Source: Desulfolutivibrio sulfodismutans DSM 3696 (GTDB lineage Bacteria; Desulfobacterota; Desulfovibrionia; Desulfovibrionales; Desulfovibrionaceae). From it: 64,000 nt of DNA. The position numbers were made by a program, and so were the translations under genes. Within the stretch, counting starts at the first letter, position 1, and each line of letters opens with the position of its first letter. Below are positions 44,774-53,642 of the stretch, piece by piece. The stretch spans positions 1 to 64,000 of the forward strand of contig NZ_CP045504.1 of NCBI RefSeq assembly GCF_013376455.1, read 5' to 3'. A model generated the notes under the pieces. It saw only the letters and a program-made list of their open reading frames with translations. It had not been told where the DNA came from and did not search any database.

Positions 44774-45697
44774 TCATAAAAGCCCCTCCGGCACGGCCAA
44801 CTCGCCGCTCCAGGGCGGCGGCAGCTCGAAGGACATGCCCAAAAGGGCCATGCGCCAGCAGTGCAGGCACAGCCCCGGGCCGCCATGCCCCTGGCCGGGC
44901 GGGCCATATTTGGGGTCGCCAAGGATCGGGTGGTTCCGGGAGGCCAGTTGGACCCGAAGCTGGTGGGTCTTGCCGGTCAAAAGCCGCAGCCGCACAAGCG
45001 ACCGCTCCGGGGTCGCCAGGAGGGGCGTGGCCAGGGCCAGGGCCTCGCGCCCCGCCTCCTGTCCGGCATGGACCTTTTCGCGCCCGGCCGGGCCGGTCTT
45101 GGCCAGCCGGTCGCGCAGGGGAACGGTCTGCCCCACGGGGCAAAGCTCCCAGGCCCCGAGCACCCAGGCCAGATAGTCCTTGTCCACGCGGCCGTCCCGA
45201 AAGGCCTGGGCTGCTTCCCGGGCGGCGTGGTGGGTGGTGGCGACGACGAGCAGTCCGGTGGTGTCTTTGTCCAGGCGGTGGACCGGGGCAGGGACGAAGG
45301 CCGCATCCGGAAAGGCGGCGGCCAGACGGGTCTGGACGGAATCGGCGTGGCCCGTGCCGGGGTGGGCGGGCAGCCCGGCGGGTTTGGCCAGGACCATGAG
45401 GCCCTGGCCCTCAAAAACCACCGGCGGCAATGGCGGCGCGTCCAGGCCGCGGGCCATGCCGTTTTCCCCGGATCTTTCCCCTCCCGGCCGAAACGGCGGC
45501 AGGCGGACGATCTGGCCCGCCACGACCCGGTCGTAGGGACCGGCCCGGCGGCCGTCGACGCGAACCTGTCCGGTGCGGATCCAGCGCATGGCGGCGGAGG
45601 TGGGGAGGTCTTTTCCGGCCCGGCGCTTGATGAAGTCCACAAGCTTTCGGCCTGCCTCGGACTCCTCCACGCCCACCAGCGCCACCTTCTCCCCCAT
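44774..45697 (-). CDS. RluA-family pseudouridine synthase
   Basis: A 307-residue RNA pseudouridine synthase. A short S4-like N-terminus (MRWIRTGQVRVDGRRAGPYD) precedes the catalytic domain with HRLDKDTTGLLVVATT (catalytic Asp) and GKTHQLRVQLA. It belongs with RluC/RluD-type enzymes; the exact target uridine is unknown. The start is chosen at MGEKVALVG because of a GGGAGG site 5 nt upstream, not the ATG nine codons earlier. It is distinct from the RluA half encoded at 32379. Confidence 0.9.
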   Translation of the reverse strand: MGEKVALVGVEESEAGRKLVDFIKRRAGKDLPTSAAMRWIRTGQVRVDGRRAGPYDRVVAGQIVRLPPFRPGGERSGENGMARGLDAPPLPPVVFEGQGLMVLAKPAGLPAHPGTGHADSVQTRLAAAFPDAAFVPAPVHRLDKDTTGLLVVATTHHAAREAAQAFRDGRVDKDYLAWVLGAWELCPVGQTVPLRDRLAKTGPAGREKVHAGQEAGREALALATPLLATPERSLVRLRLLTGKTHQLRVQLASRNHPILGDPKYGPPGQGHGGPGLCLHCWRMALLGMSFELPPPWSGELAVPEGLL

Positions 45698-45744
45698 CCT
45701 GCCTCCCTCTCCCACCCCCGCCAAAGTTTTTAGGAAGGGGGTTC

Positions 45745-45778
45745 GGGGGGAACCTTTTTTTCAAAAAAGGTTCCCCCC
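45745..45778. repeat. 16-bp perfect palindrome with T6/A6 core
   Basis: GGGGGGAACCTTTTTT (45745-45760) pairs perfectly with AAAAAAGGTTCCCCCC (45763-45778), leaving a 2-nt loop. It is a second copy of the design seen at 10827-10871. It lies between the binding-protein gene and the RluA gene and may end or process transcription. Confidence 0.9.
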
Positions 45779-45804
45779 AAAAATCGTCCTCTCCCCTCTC
45801 CCTC

Positions 45805-46977
45805 CTACTTCGCCACCTGATACTTGCCGTCAACGACTTCCAGCATGACCATGGAGTCGGTGGACAGGCCGTTATGGTCTTCGGGGGTGATGGTGAACAC
45901 GCCCGAGACGCCCACCACGTTCTTCAAGGTCTCCAGGGCGTCGCGCAGGGCGGCGGGGTCGGCCTTGCCGGCTTTCTGCAGTCCGGCCTGAAGCAGGATC
46001 AAGGCGTCAAAGGCATAGCCCGAGTGGGTGTTGATGGGGAACTTGGCTTGGATGCCTTCCTTGTCGTAGTCGGCGATAAAGGCGCGCACCACGGCGGCCT
46101 GGGGGTCCGAGGCGGGCAGGGAGTCCGGGGCCATGAGCTTGGTGGCGGGCATGATGACGCCATTTGCGGCGGGACCGGCCAGTTGCAGGAACTCCGAGCC
46201 GGGCTGGCCGTGGCATTCCACCACCAGGGGCTTGTCGCCGGGCAGGGCGGCGAAGTTTTTGGCCACGATGGCCCCGGCCGGGCCGATGGTCCAGATGATG
46301 ACCGCCTTGGGGGAGGCCGTGGTCAGCTTGAAGGCCTGGGCCGAGAAGTCGGTGCCCTTGGGGTCGAAGGTCTCTTCGGCGACGATGTCCATGCCGTATT
46401 TTCCGGCCAGATTTTTCAAGTGGTTGAGACCGTCCTGGCCGAAGGCGTCCTTGGCGGTCATGACCGCGACGGAGGTGATGCCCTTGGCTTTCAGGTATTC
46501 GTAAATTTTTTCTGCGGCCGTGGAGGTGCGCTGGGGGGTCTTGAAGGTCCAGGTGAAGGGGCCGAAGTTGCCCCCGGCGATGACCGGGTCGCCGCCCACG
46601 GTCATGATCGTGGGCACGTTTTTCTCTTCGGTGTATTTTTTCACGGCCAGGCCTTCCCCGGTGGAGGTGGGGCCGATGATGGCCAGGACGTTTTCGGCCT
46701 CCACGAGCTGGCGGGCCATGCGCAGGGCCACGTCGGGATTGGATTCGGTGTCGTGGATGACGAGTTTGATGGGACGCCCGAGAATGCCCCCGGCGGCGTT
46801 GATCTTTTTGACGGTCATCTCCGCCACCAGGCGGCTGGGGGTGCCCACGAAGGCGGCCGGGCCGGATTCGGCGAAAAGCCCGCCGACCAGGATGGGGTCG
46901 CCGGTCGCCTCGGCGGCGAGGGCCGGTGTGCTACACAGGAAAAGGGCAGCAAGGACGATCAGGATACGGGAGATCAT
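45805..46977 (-). CDS. Branched-chain amino-acid ABC transporter binding protein
   Basis: A 390-residue periplasmic LivJ/LivK-type protein. A signal peptide (about 1-21, ...LFLCSTPALAAEA) is followed by a type I binding fold with ILVGGLFAESGPAAFVGTP, VIHDTESNPDVALRMARQLVE and IIGPTSTGEG. The ATG at 46977 has a GGAGG site 9 nt upstream. It lies downstream of livM in the same direction. Ligands could be leucine-type amino acids, amides or aromatic acids. Confidence 0.9.
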   Translation of the reverse strand: MISRILIVLAALFLCSTPALAAEATGDPILVGGLFAESGPAAFVGTPSRLVAEMTVKKINAAGGILGRPIKLVIHDTESNPDVALRMARQLVEAENVLAIIGPTSTGEGLAVKKYTEEKNVPTIMTVGGDPVIAGGNFGPFTWTFKTPQRTSTAAEKIYEYLKAKGITSVAVMTAKDAFGQDGLNHLKNLAGKYGMDIVAEETFDPKGTDFSAQAFKLTTASPKAVIIWTIGPAGAIVAKNFAALPGDKPLVVECHGQPGSEFLQLAGPAANGVIMPATKLMAPDSLPASDPQAAVVRAFIADYDKEGIQAKFPINTHSGYAFDALILLQAGLQKAGKADPAALRDALETLKNVVGVSGVFTITPEDHNGLSTDSMVMLEVVDGKYQVAK

Positions 46978-47027
46978 GGCGGGAACCTCCGGGAGGGATG
47001 TCGCCGGGAACGGGCGCATGGGGGGTG

Positions 47028-47999
47028 TTACATGGGTTTGCGGCCTTCGGCAACACAGACGCCGGTGGCGGCGAAGGAGCGGCCCGGCCGGATCGAGCGC
47101 CAGTAGCCGAACAGCAGGGCGGCGGTCAGAAGCAGGCCGTGGGCCAGGGTGCGGGCCTCGCCCAGAAACTGCATGCCGGACATGACGGACTCCAGGACCA
47201 GGACCGCCACCAGGGGCCGCAGGAGATTCCCCGGGCCGCCGATGACCAAAAACAGCAGGGCCTTAAGCGACAGCTCCAGGCTGAACTGCTCGGGGTTGAT
47301 GAAGCCGCCGTAGTGGGCGTGCAGCACCCCGGCCAGGGCCGACAGGCCCCCCCCCAGCCCGAAGGACAGGGAGCGCAGGGCGCCCCGGTCGATGCCGCAA
47401 CTCGACGCGGCCAGGGGGTCGTCCTTGCAGGCCAAAAGCGCCCGTCCGGGACGGCTGTCCTTGAGCGAGGCGAACATCCAGCAGCCGCCGGCCATGGCCA
47501 GAAGGAAAAGGAAAAAAAAGGTCCGATCGCCGGAGAGGTTTCCCAGGCCCGGAAGGGACAGCTTGGCGTCGACCATGAGCCCTGCCGAGCCCCCGGTGAC
47601 GGACCCCATGGTCAGGACCACGTTGGTGAAAATCAGCGACACGCCGAGGGTGGCCATGGCCAGAAATCCTTCGCCCAGGCGCTCCATGGGGCGGCTTATG
47701 GCGGCGGCGAAGCCGAAGGCAGCAAGAACAACAGCCGGAACCACAAGCACGGAGGCCTGGGGGAAATGGGCGTGGGCCAGCACCGAGGCATAGGCCCCGA
47801 TCCCGGCCATGCCGCCCTGGGCCAGGGAGATCTGGCCTCCCAGGCCGAGGCAGAAATTGAGCGCCAGGACGTTTAAGGCCAAAAAGAGGTGCTGGTTGAC
47901 CACCAGGAGGCGGTAGTCGGGCAAAAATAGCCCCACGGCCGCAAGGATCGCGAAGAAACCCAGCGCGTTGCGGGACGGCCTGGAGATGGCGGGCATCAT
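47028..47999 (-). CDS. livM: Branched-chain amino-acid permease LivM
   Basis: A 323-residue inner-membrane permease with about eight to ten hydrophobic segments and the family motif GLGGQISLAQGGMAGIGAYAS. It forms the channel with LivH. Its start overlaps the livH stop by 4 bp. It is followed by the binding protein, but no ATPase gene (livG, livF) is nearby. Confidence 0.92.
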   Translation of the reverse strand: MMPAISRPSRNALGFFAILAAVGLFLPDYRLLVVNQHLFLALNVLALNFCLGLGGQISLAQGGMAGIGAYASVLAHAHFPQASVLVVPAVVLAAFGFAAAISRPMERLGEGFLAMATLGVSLIFTNVVLTMGSVTGGSAGLMVDAKLSLPGLGNLSGDRTFFFLFLLAMAGGCWMFASLKDSRPGRALLACKDDPLAASSCGIDRGALRSLSFGLGGGLSALAGVLHAHYGGFINPEQFSLELSLKALLFLVIGGPGNLLRPLVAVLVLESVMSGMQFLGEARTLAHGLLLTAALLFGYWRSIRPGRSFAATGVCVAEGRKPM

Positions 48000-48886
48000 G
48001 CCGGACGCGCCGTTTCCTGCTCCTTCGGGGCCAGGACCAAAAGGCCGATGAGCAGGATGTAGGTGACGGTTTCCTTGAGTTCTCCGGACAGGAGCAGCAC
48101 CAGGGCGGCTTCCACCAGCCCCAGGAGCACGCCGCCCAGAAAGACCCGGGGCACCGAGGCATAGCCGCCGATGGTGGCGGCCACGAAACCCTTGAGCCCA
48201 AGGCCCAGGCCCATGTCGTAGCGCAGCATGGTCTGCGGCCCGACGGCCATGGCCGCCATGGCCGCCAGCACCCCGGCCAGGGCGAAGGACAGGGCGTGGC
48301 AGTGTCCGGGGCGGATGCCCTGGAGCCGCGCGGCCACGGGGTTCATGGAGACGGCCCGGATAGCCCGTCCGGTGGTGGTGCGGCTTAAAAAAAGCGACAG
48401 CAAAACGACGCTGGCCACCGACAGGGCCAGGGCCGTCAGCGTGTCCTGGCTAAAGAACAGCAGGCCCAGACGCAGGGGCGGCAGGGGCAAAAGCTGGGGC
48501 AGCATGACGGGGTTTTTGCCCCAGAACACGATGGCCACCCCCTGCCAACACAGGCTGGCGGCCACGGTGAGCATGAGCTGGCGCAGGGGGGAGGCGTTGA
48601 TGCTGACGCCAAGCGTTGAGGCATAGAGGGCGTGTCCGAGGATGAAGCCGAAAAGGGCGGCGGCGGCCAGGGCCGCCACGGGCGGTAGATGCAGGGCCTG
48701 GGACAGGCTTTGCAGGGTCAGCCCGCCGATGAGGAGCAGCTCTCCCTGGGCGAAATTGATCAGGCGGCTGGAATTGAAAATAAGGGCGAATCCGATGGCC
48801 ATGAGCCCGTAGACGGAACCCAGGGCCAATCCGGAATTCACGATTTGCGCCAGATACTGAATGACCACCGGGGAAACGGCTCCCAT
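47996..48886 (-). CDS. livH: Branched-chain amino-acid permease LivH
   Basis: A 296-residue multi-spanning permease with the LivH features GSVYGLMAIGFALIFNSSRL, INFAQGELLLIGG and GLKGFVAATIGGYASVPR. It is the first gene of the liv cluster here. The ATG at 48886 begins the conserved region, though the ribosome site is weak; an upstream in-frame ATG would add 18 residues without hydrophobic character. A terminator-like hairpin lies upstream at 49002. Confidence 0.9.
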   Translation of the reverse strand: MGAVSPVVIQYLAQIVNSGLALGSVYGLMAIGFALIFNSSRLINFAQGELLLIGGLTLQSLSQALHLPPVAALAAAALFGFILGHALYASTLGVSINASPLRQLMLTVAASLCWQGVAIVFWGKNPVMLPQLLPLPPLRLGLLFFSQDTLTALALSVASVVLLSLFLSRTTTGRAIRAVSMNPVAARLQGIRPGHCHALSFALAGVLAAMAAMAVGPQTMLRYDMGLGLGLKGFVAATIGGYASVPRVFLGGVLLGLVEAALVLLLSGELKETVTYILLIGLLVLAPKEQETARPA

Positions 48887-49001
48887 GGCGTGGCATGGCG
48901 GGGGCGAAGCAGGGGCGCCGCTTCCGTCCGGCAAGCGCACGCCGCTTGCGATAGGGGTTTTTCAGGGATCTTGCCGGAGTGATCCGGCCGGGCCGGGAGA
49001 G

Positions 49002-49032
49002 GGGAAGGCAGCCCCCTGGGGGCGGCCTTCCC
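49002..49032 (-). terminator. Hairpin after the FG-GAP gene
   Basis: GGGAAGGC (49002-49009) pairs with GCCTTCCC (49025-49032), with an inner GCCCCC/GGGGGC extension. It lies just beyond the FG-GAP gene stop on the minus strand. No T-run follows. Confidence 0.45.
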
Positions 49033-49080
49033 TTCGCTGCACGGACGGCGCAAGCAGGCCGTCACGAGGTTTTCGCCGGG

Positions 49081-50760
49081 CTAGTTGATGTCCTGGATGT
49101 TGCCGTAATCGGTATCCTGGTTGTTGGCGCCTGAGGAATCCAGGCTGTAGGCCATGATGACGGTCTTGCGGTTGACCACGCCCACAGCCCCTGGCCAGGT
49201 GTTGAGGGAAACCACCAACTCCTGCTTCCCGTCGTGGTTCACGTCGGCCAGGACGTACCCGGAGATGGTGCCCTTGATGCGCCGGGTCTTCCATTTGAGG
49301 TTGAGGCCCACGCCGTCCCAGTACAGGGCATGGATTTCGCCCTGGGAGAACGACCGGTAGTTTTCGAAGAACTGGGCGGCCACGGAGATGTTGCGGCTGA
49401 CCAGAATCTCGTGCTGCGGGTCGGTGTCCAGGTTGGCCACCAAAATGGGCAGCGGGATGTAGTAGTACAGCCACAGGTAGTCGTTGCGCGGGCGGTCCAT
49501 GGGGGCCATCATGGGATCGTGTTCGATCCCGATGCCGGAACCGGCATATTCCTCTTCGGTCAGGGCCACGCGCTCGCCCTTGGCGGAGTACACGCCCAGA
49601 TGGTCGCCATCCTCGGCCAGGATCACCTTGTAGCCGGCCTTTTCGGGCAGGAAGGCGAAGTTATAAGCGTTGGCCTTCTTGGGAAGGGAGATGGTGCTGC
49701 CTAGGACGGCCTGGCCGTCCTTGAAGGACACCAGGTAAACCCCCCGGGTGAAGACTTCCCGGGTTTCGGGCTTGGAGCCCACCAGCACCTTGGAGAACTC
49801 GGGAGGCGTCGCCGCCACGTTCAGGTACAGGGGAATGTCGGCGTGCTTGAGTTCGAGCTTGCCGCTGGCCATTTCGAGCACGAAGGACCGTGGCTCCTTG
49901 AAATACCTGGCGGAAACAATGATTTCCGCCGTGCCGTCGCCGTTGATGTCGAAGGTGTTGATATTGAGCAACTGGAAGTTGGTGGGCGGCTCGTACTTGG
50001 CCACCGGGACAAGTTGCTCATTCGTATAGGTGAAGACCTCGACCGAGGCCGTGCCGAGGATCACGATTTCGTTTTTCCCGTCGCCGTTGACATCGCCCAC
50101 GGCGACTCCGGACGAGGCGTAGGGCAGGGCCTGGCTGCGCCAGACACCGGGGGTCTGGGTGGGGCCGGCATAGCGGAAGTTGGGGTTGAGGTAGTTTTTC
50201 TGGGAGTCGTTCGCACCCTGGCTGGCCACGAAGTCGGCGTTGGGCGGCGGGGGCGTCTTGGCGCCGCCCGGGGCGGAACCGCCGGCCTGGGAGGGGCTGG
50301 GCGGACGCTGGAAGATTTCCGCACCGGCCTCCTTGACGGCCTTTTCCAGGGCGGGCACGAGGTTGCCGAGCTTGGTTTGCAGGGTCTTGGGCCAGGCCTT
50401 CCCGCTGGCGTCGAGGTAATGCATGTCCAGGCTGGCCTCTTCACCGGTTATGGTCAGGCTGCCGTAGACGAGGTAGTCGGCCTTGAGCTTTTTGAGCAAG
50501 GCCAGGGCCTCGGCCTCTGATGCGGGTGGCGTGGGCTGGGCCGCATCCACCTTGGCGGCGTCCATGGCCTGGAGTTTTCCGGGCCAACTCAGGCGCGAGA
50601 CGACCATGCTCTGGATGCCCTGCTTGAGATACTGGTACTTGTCGGGGCCATGCACCGTGAACTGGGTCACGGCGAAGGTTTTCGTCTGGGCGTGCCCGAG
50701 CCCCGGAACAAGCAGCAAAAAGGCAAGGGCAAGGGGCAGATACAGTTTGGACTGGGTCAT
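49081..50760 (-). CDS. Secreted FG-GAP/VCBS repeat protein
   Basis: A 559-residue exported protein with a signal peptide (about 1-24, ...LLVPGLGHAQ). Residues about 25-165 form a TolB/FlgO-like domain (TQFTVHGPDKYQYLKQGIQSM) that often senses or builds envelope structures. A Pro-rich linker follows. The rest is a beta-propeller of FG-GAP repeats with calcium-binding loops VGDVNGDGKNEIVIL, DINGDGTAEIIVS and LADVNHDGKQELVVS. The ATG at 50760 has GGAGG 8 nt upstream. It is divergent from a glycoside hydrolase gene. Role unknown. Confidence 0.82.
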   Translation of the reverse strand: MTQSKLYLPLALAFLLLVPGLGHAQTKTFAVTQFTVHGPDKYQYLKQGIQSMVVSRLSWPGKLQAMDAAKVDAAQPTPPASEAEALALLKKLKADYLVYGSLTITGEEASLDMHYLDASGKAWPKTLQTKLGNLVPALEKAVKEAGAEIFQRPPSPSQAGGSAPGGAKTPPPPNADFVASQGANDSQKNYLNPNFRYAGPTQTPGVWRSQALPYASSGVAVGDVNGDGKNEIVILGTASVEVFTYTNEQLVPVAKYEPPTNFQLLNINTFDINGDGTAEIIVSARYFKEPRSFVLEMASGKLELKHADIPLYLNVAATPPEFSKVLVGSKPETREVFTRGVYLVSFKDGQAVLGSTISLPKKANAYNFAFLPEKAGYKVILAEDGDHLGVYSAKGERVALTEEEYAGSGIGIEHDPMMAPMDRPRNDYLWLYYYIPLPILVANLDTDPQHEILVSRNISVAAQFFENYRSFSQGEIHALYWDGVGLNLKWKTRRIKGTISGYVLADVNHDGKQELVVSLNTWPGAVGVVNRKTVIMAYSLDSSGANNQDTDYGNIQDIN

Positions 50761-50896
50761 TCGGATTCCTCCGGGCCCCCGCAGGGAGCCAGTGTTTGCC
50801 GGGAAACGACGGACGACGATAGCTCGTTGAGTCGTTCGACTTTCCCGTGACGCGGCCATGCAATACTATCAACGCTGGCGCGTATCAAGTGAAGAG

Positions 50897-50947
50897 ATGT
50901 GCACATGTCCGGACTTTTGCACATAGCGGCGGCACATTTTTGCACAA
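50897..50947. promoter_or_regulatory. Four GCACA repeats in divergent promoter region
   Basis: GCACAT occurs at 50901, 50919 and 50932 and GCACAA at 50942; the first is inside a perfect palindrome ATGTGCACAT (50897-50906), and two are preceded by TTTT. They lie in the 316-bp divergent gap between the FG-GAP gene and the glycoside hydrolase gene, and suggest a regulator binding array controlling one or both. No other gene is seen in the gap. Confidence 0.6.
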
Positions 50948-51076
50948 CATACTCCGGGCCATTTTTTGTCATGAAATCGACATGTTCCGGTGCTTGCAGC
51001 GGGCCGGATTTGCGATTAGAAGCCTCACTTTGTTCGTCAGCCATCCCCAGTCTATCCGTCTTTCAAGGATTGTTCC

Positions 51077-52702
51077 ATGACCCGTTTTGCCTGTACCCCC
51101 ACCGCATGCTGGGGACGCCTGTCTCTTGTCGCCGCGTGTTTCGCTTGTTTTGCGGTCTGCGCGCCCGCCGCATTCTCCGCGCCCCCGGCCCCCGGCATCA
51201 TGCGGCTTTTCGTGGATCCGGGAGTGGCCCTTCGTGCGGGCGATCAGGGCCACATGCAACGCCTTGTCGGCATGAACCTCAATTATCTCCTCGACGACGA
51301 CGCCAACCGCCCCGGGGCTAGGCCCCTGGCCGAGGCCCTGCGGGAGATGGGGGCGGGGAGCCTGCGCTATCCCGGCGGGGCCAAGTCCGACGTGACCTTC
51401 TGGAGCGCGCCGCCATACGCCGGGCCGCATCCCAACCTGGCTAGGCGCGGCCCCCAGGAATGGCCCGCCAACGATGCCCGGGTGTATGATCCGGGCAAGG
51501 GCGCCTATGTCGCCAACCCCCTGGACTTTGACGAGTTCATGGCCCTGTGCCGCGCCGCCTCCGCCGAGCCGATCCTGGTGGTGGCCCATGACGCGGCCTT
51601 CCGGCCCGCCACGCCGGGTGGGGTGATTCCCGGGCGCGAGGATCTGCTGGCGGCGGCCGTGGCCTGGGTGCGCTACGCCAATCTGGATAAAAAATATGGC
51701 GTGAAATATTTCGAGATCGGCAACGAAAGCTATCTGGACACCTACGACGGCGGCTGCCGGGCGGAAGACTACGCCCGGGATCTGGTGCTGTATTCCAGGG
51801 CTATGAAGGCCGTGGACCCGTCCATAAAGATAGGGGCCAACGGCCCGGTTGTGCGCGATGCCGTGGGGGCCTACGATGAAAAGGCCGGAAGTTTCGCCCC
51901 CTGGTGGAAGACGGTCTTTGAAATCGCCGGGAGCGACATCGATTTCATATCCGTACACGAATATCCCTGCATGCAGTGGTTGGGCTACGACTATTACCGC
52001 ACCAACCCGGTGCGCATGGACGGGGTGGCCCAGATCGACGCGGCGGCCCGGGATTTCGGCCCGCCGGGACTGGCCGATCGGCTGCGCTATCTGCTCACCG
52101 AAATCAATTCCGCCGACTGGTACGGGCACCCCAAAAACGACGGCTGGAAGCATGAAAACAGCCTGGGGCACGCCCTGGTTCTTCTGGACATGCTCTGGCA
52201 GGGGGTCTCCGACCCCCGGGTGGACACGGTCCAGATCTGGGCCACGCGGTGGATGGAAAACGCGGTCAGGCCCGAGCTGTGGGACGCCCTGGACGCGGGC
52301 AACCGCCCCCTGCCCACGGGCACGGCCCTGTCTCTTGTGGCTGGGCGGATGGGCGACGGGCCGGTCGCGTCGAGCGGGCCCGGGGATGTGCCGGTGTTTG
52401 CGACGGTGGATCGTCGGGCCGGGCGGCTGACGGTTTTTTGCCTCAACAAGGACACGGCCCGGGAGATCGAACTTGACGTGGCCGGTCTGCACGAGGCCCG
52501 GGCCGACCGGTTGGTGTGGCGCGGCAAGGGCCCGGACGATCTGTCGCCGGTGGCGGCCCCGGGCGAGGCCGTGCGTTTTTCGGATGGCAGGGCCAGAGTG
52601 CGCCTGCCTGCCGTGTCCCTGACGGTTTTGGACATCCCCTGGCCGCGGCAGCGGGGTGTCGACCGGGCACAAGGGGAACCGTCAACGCCTGCGGGGTCGT
52701 GA
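51077..52702 (+). CDS. Secreted clan-A glycoside hydrolase (GH51/GH39-like)
   Basis: A 541-residue exported enzyme. The signal peptide (about 1-35) ends ...APAAFSAPP. A TIM barrel follows with the expected clan-A pair: acid/base Glu217 in FEIGNES and nucleophile Glu342 in LLTEINS. A beta-sandwich C-terminal domain (about 420-525, TVFCLNKDTAREIELDV) resembles alpha-L-arabinofuranosidases. The sugar substrate is not clear. AAGGA lies 7 nt before the ATG. It is unusual in a sulfate reducer, so it may act on the cell's own exopolysaccharide. Confidence 0.8.
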   Translation: MTRFACTPTACWGRLSLVAACFACFAVCAPAAFSAPPAPGIMRLFVDPGVALRAGDQGHMQRLVGMNLNYLLDDDANRPGARPLAEALREMGAGSLRYPGGAKSDVTFWSAPPYAGPHPNLARRGPQEWPANDARVYDPGKGAYVANPLDFDEFMALCRAASAEPILVVAHDAAFRPATPGGVIPGREDLLAAAVAWVRYANLDKKYGVKYFEIGNESYLDTYDGGCRAEDYARDLVLYSRAMKAVDPSIKIGANGPVVRDAVGAYDEKAGSFAPWWKTVFEIAGSDIDFISVHEYPCMQWLGYDYYRTNPVRMDGVAQIDAAARDFGPPGLADRLRYLLTEINSADWYGHPKNDGWKHENSLGHALVLLDMLWQGVSDPRVDTVQIWATRWMENAVRPELWDALDAGNRPLPTGTALSLVAGRMGDGPVASSGPGDVPVFATVDRRAGRLTVFCLNKDTAREIELDVAGLHEARADRLVWRGKGPDDLSPVAAPGEAVRFSDGRARVRLPAVSLTVLDIPWPRQRGVDRAQGEPSTPAGS

Positions 52703-52745
52703 GCCCGTCTGCGCCGCCTGCGGCCGGGCCGGGGACGCATGAAAA

Positions 52746-52776
52746 GAGCCTGCCCGGCGGATGGCCGGACAGGCTC
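52746..52776 (+). terminator. Hairpin after the glycoside hydrolase gene
   Basis: GAGCCTG-CCCGGC pairs with GGCCGG-ACAGGCTC (52746-52776) with a small internal mismatch. It lacks a T-run, so termination strength is uncertain. Confidence 0.55.
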
Positions 52777-52862
52777 GAAGGGATTTCGGGATGCGGGGGC
52801 GGCTCAGGATGGGCGAGGCGTTGCTGCTTGCCAATCCATAGCGGTGGTTGCCGGACGCAACG

Positions 52863-53516
52863 CTAGGAAGCCCGCTCCCGGGCGGCGGCGCGGCGGGCGC
52901 GCACGAATTCGATGACCCCGGGCATGATCGAGATGACGATGATGGCCAGGATGACCACGCTGAAGTTTTTGCGCACAAAGGGCATGTTGCCGAAAAAATA
53001 CCCGGCCCAGGTGAAAAGGGTGATCCACAAAACGCCCCCGGCGACGCTGCAGGCCAGGAAATGGCGGTAGTCCATGCGCGCGATGCCGGCCACAAACGGG
53101 GCGAACGTCCGGATGATGGGCAGAAACCGGGCGATGACCACGGTCTTGCCGCCGTGGCGGTCGTAGAAGCCGTGGGCCTTTTCCAGGTGCTTCCGGTTGA
53201 TCAACCGGCTCTCCCGTTCAAAGACCGCCGGTCCCACCAGTCGCCCGATCCAATAGTTGGTGTTGTCCCCGGAAATAGCCGCCACGACCAGAAGCCCGTT
53301 GAGCAGCCAGGGGTCCATGATCTGGGCCCCGGCCAGGGCCCCGGCGGCAAAGAGCAGGGAGTCGCCGGGCAGAAACGGCGTGACCACGAAGCCGGTCTCC
53401 AAAAAGATGATGCAAAAAAGGATCATGTACGTCCAGACGCCGTATTGTCCCACGATTTCGGCCAGATGCCGGTCCACATGCAAGACGAAATCGAATAACG
53501 TGGCCAAAAGTTCCAT
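52863..53516 (-). CDS. DedA family membrane protein
   Basis: A 217-residue DedA/VTT-domain protein. Motifs include FLETGFVVTPFLPGDSLLFAAGALAG, a GDNTNYWIGR loop and RFLPIIRTFAPFVAG with the conserved arginines of the family. DedA proteins help recycle undecaprenyl phosphate or phospholipids across the inner membrane. The start at 53516 begins the conserved region; the long upstream open frame is a shadow of the next gene. It is divergent from the methyltransferase gene. Confidence 0.92.
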   Translation of the reverse strand: MELLATLFDFVLHVDRHLAEIVGQYGVWTYMILFCIIFLETGFVVTPFLPGDSLLFAAGALAGAQIMDPWLLNGLLVVAAISGDNTNYWIGRLVGPAVFERESRLINRKHLEKAHGFYDRHGGKTVVIARFLPIIRTFAPFVAGIARMDYRHFLACSVAGGVLWITLFTWAGYFFGNMPFVRKNFSVVILAIIVISIMPGVIEFVRARRAAARERAS

Positions 53517-53642
53517 GGAAAGCCGCCTTGTTGGGGAAAAGGGGAGGTGTCGCGCCGGGCCTTTCCCTAAAAAACGGCGGGCCGGAAGGCAAGCCTTTTC
53601 GGCGGACTTCCCCTTGCCCTGGCTTCCACGTACACTGGCCCC

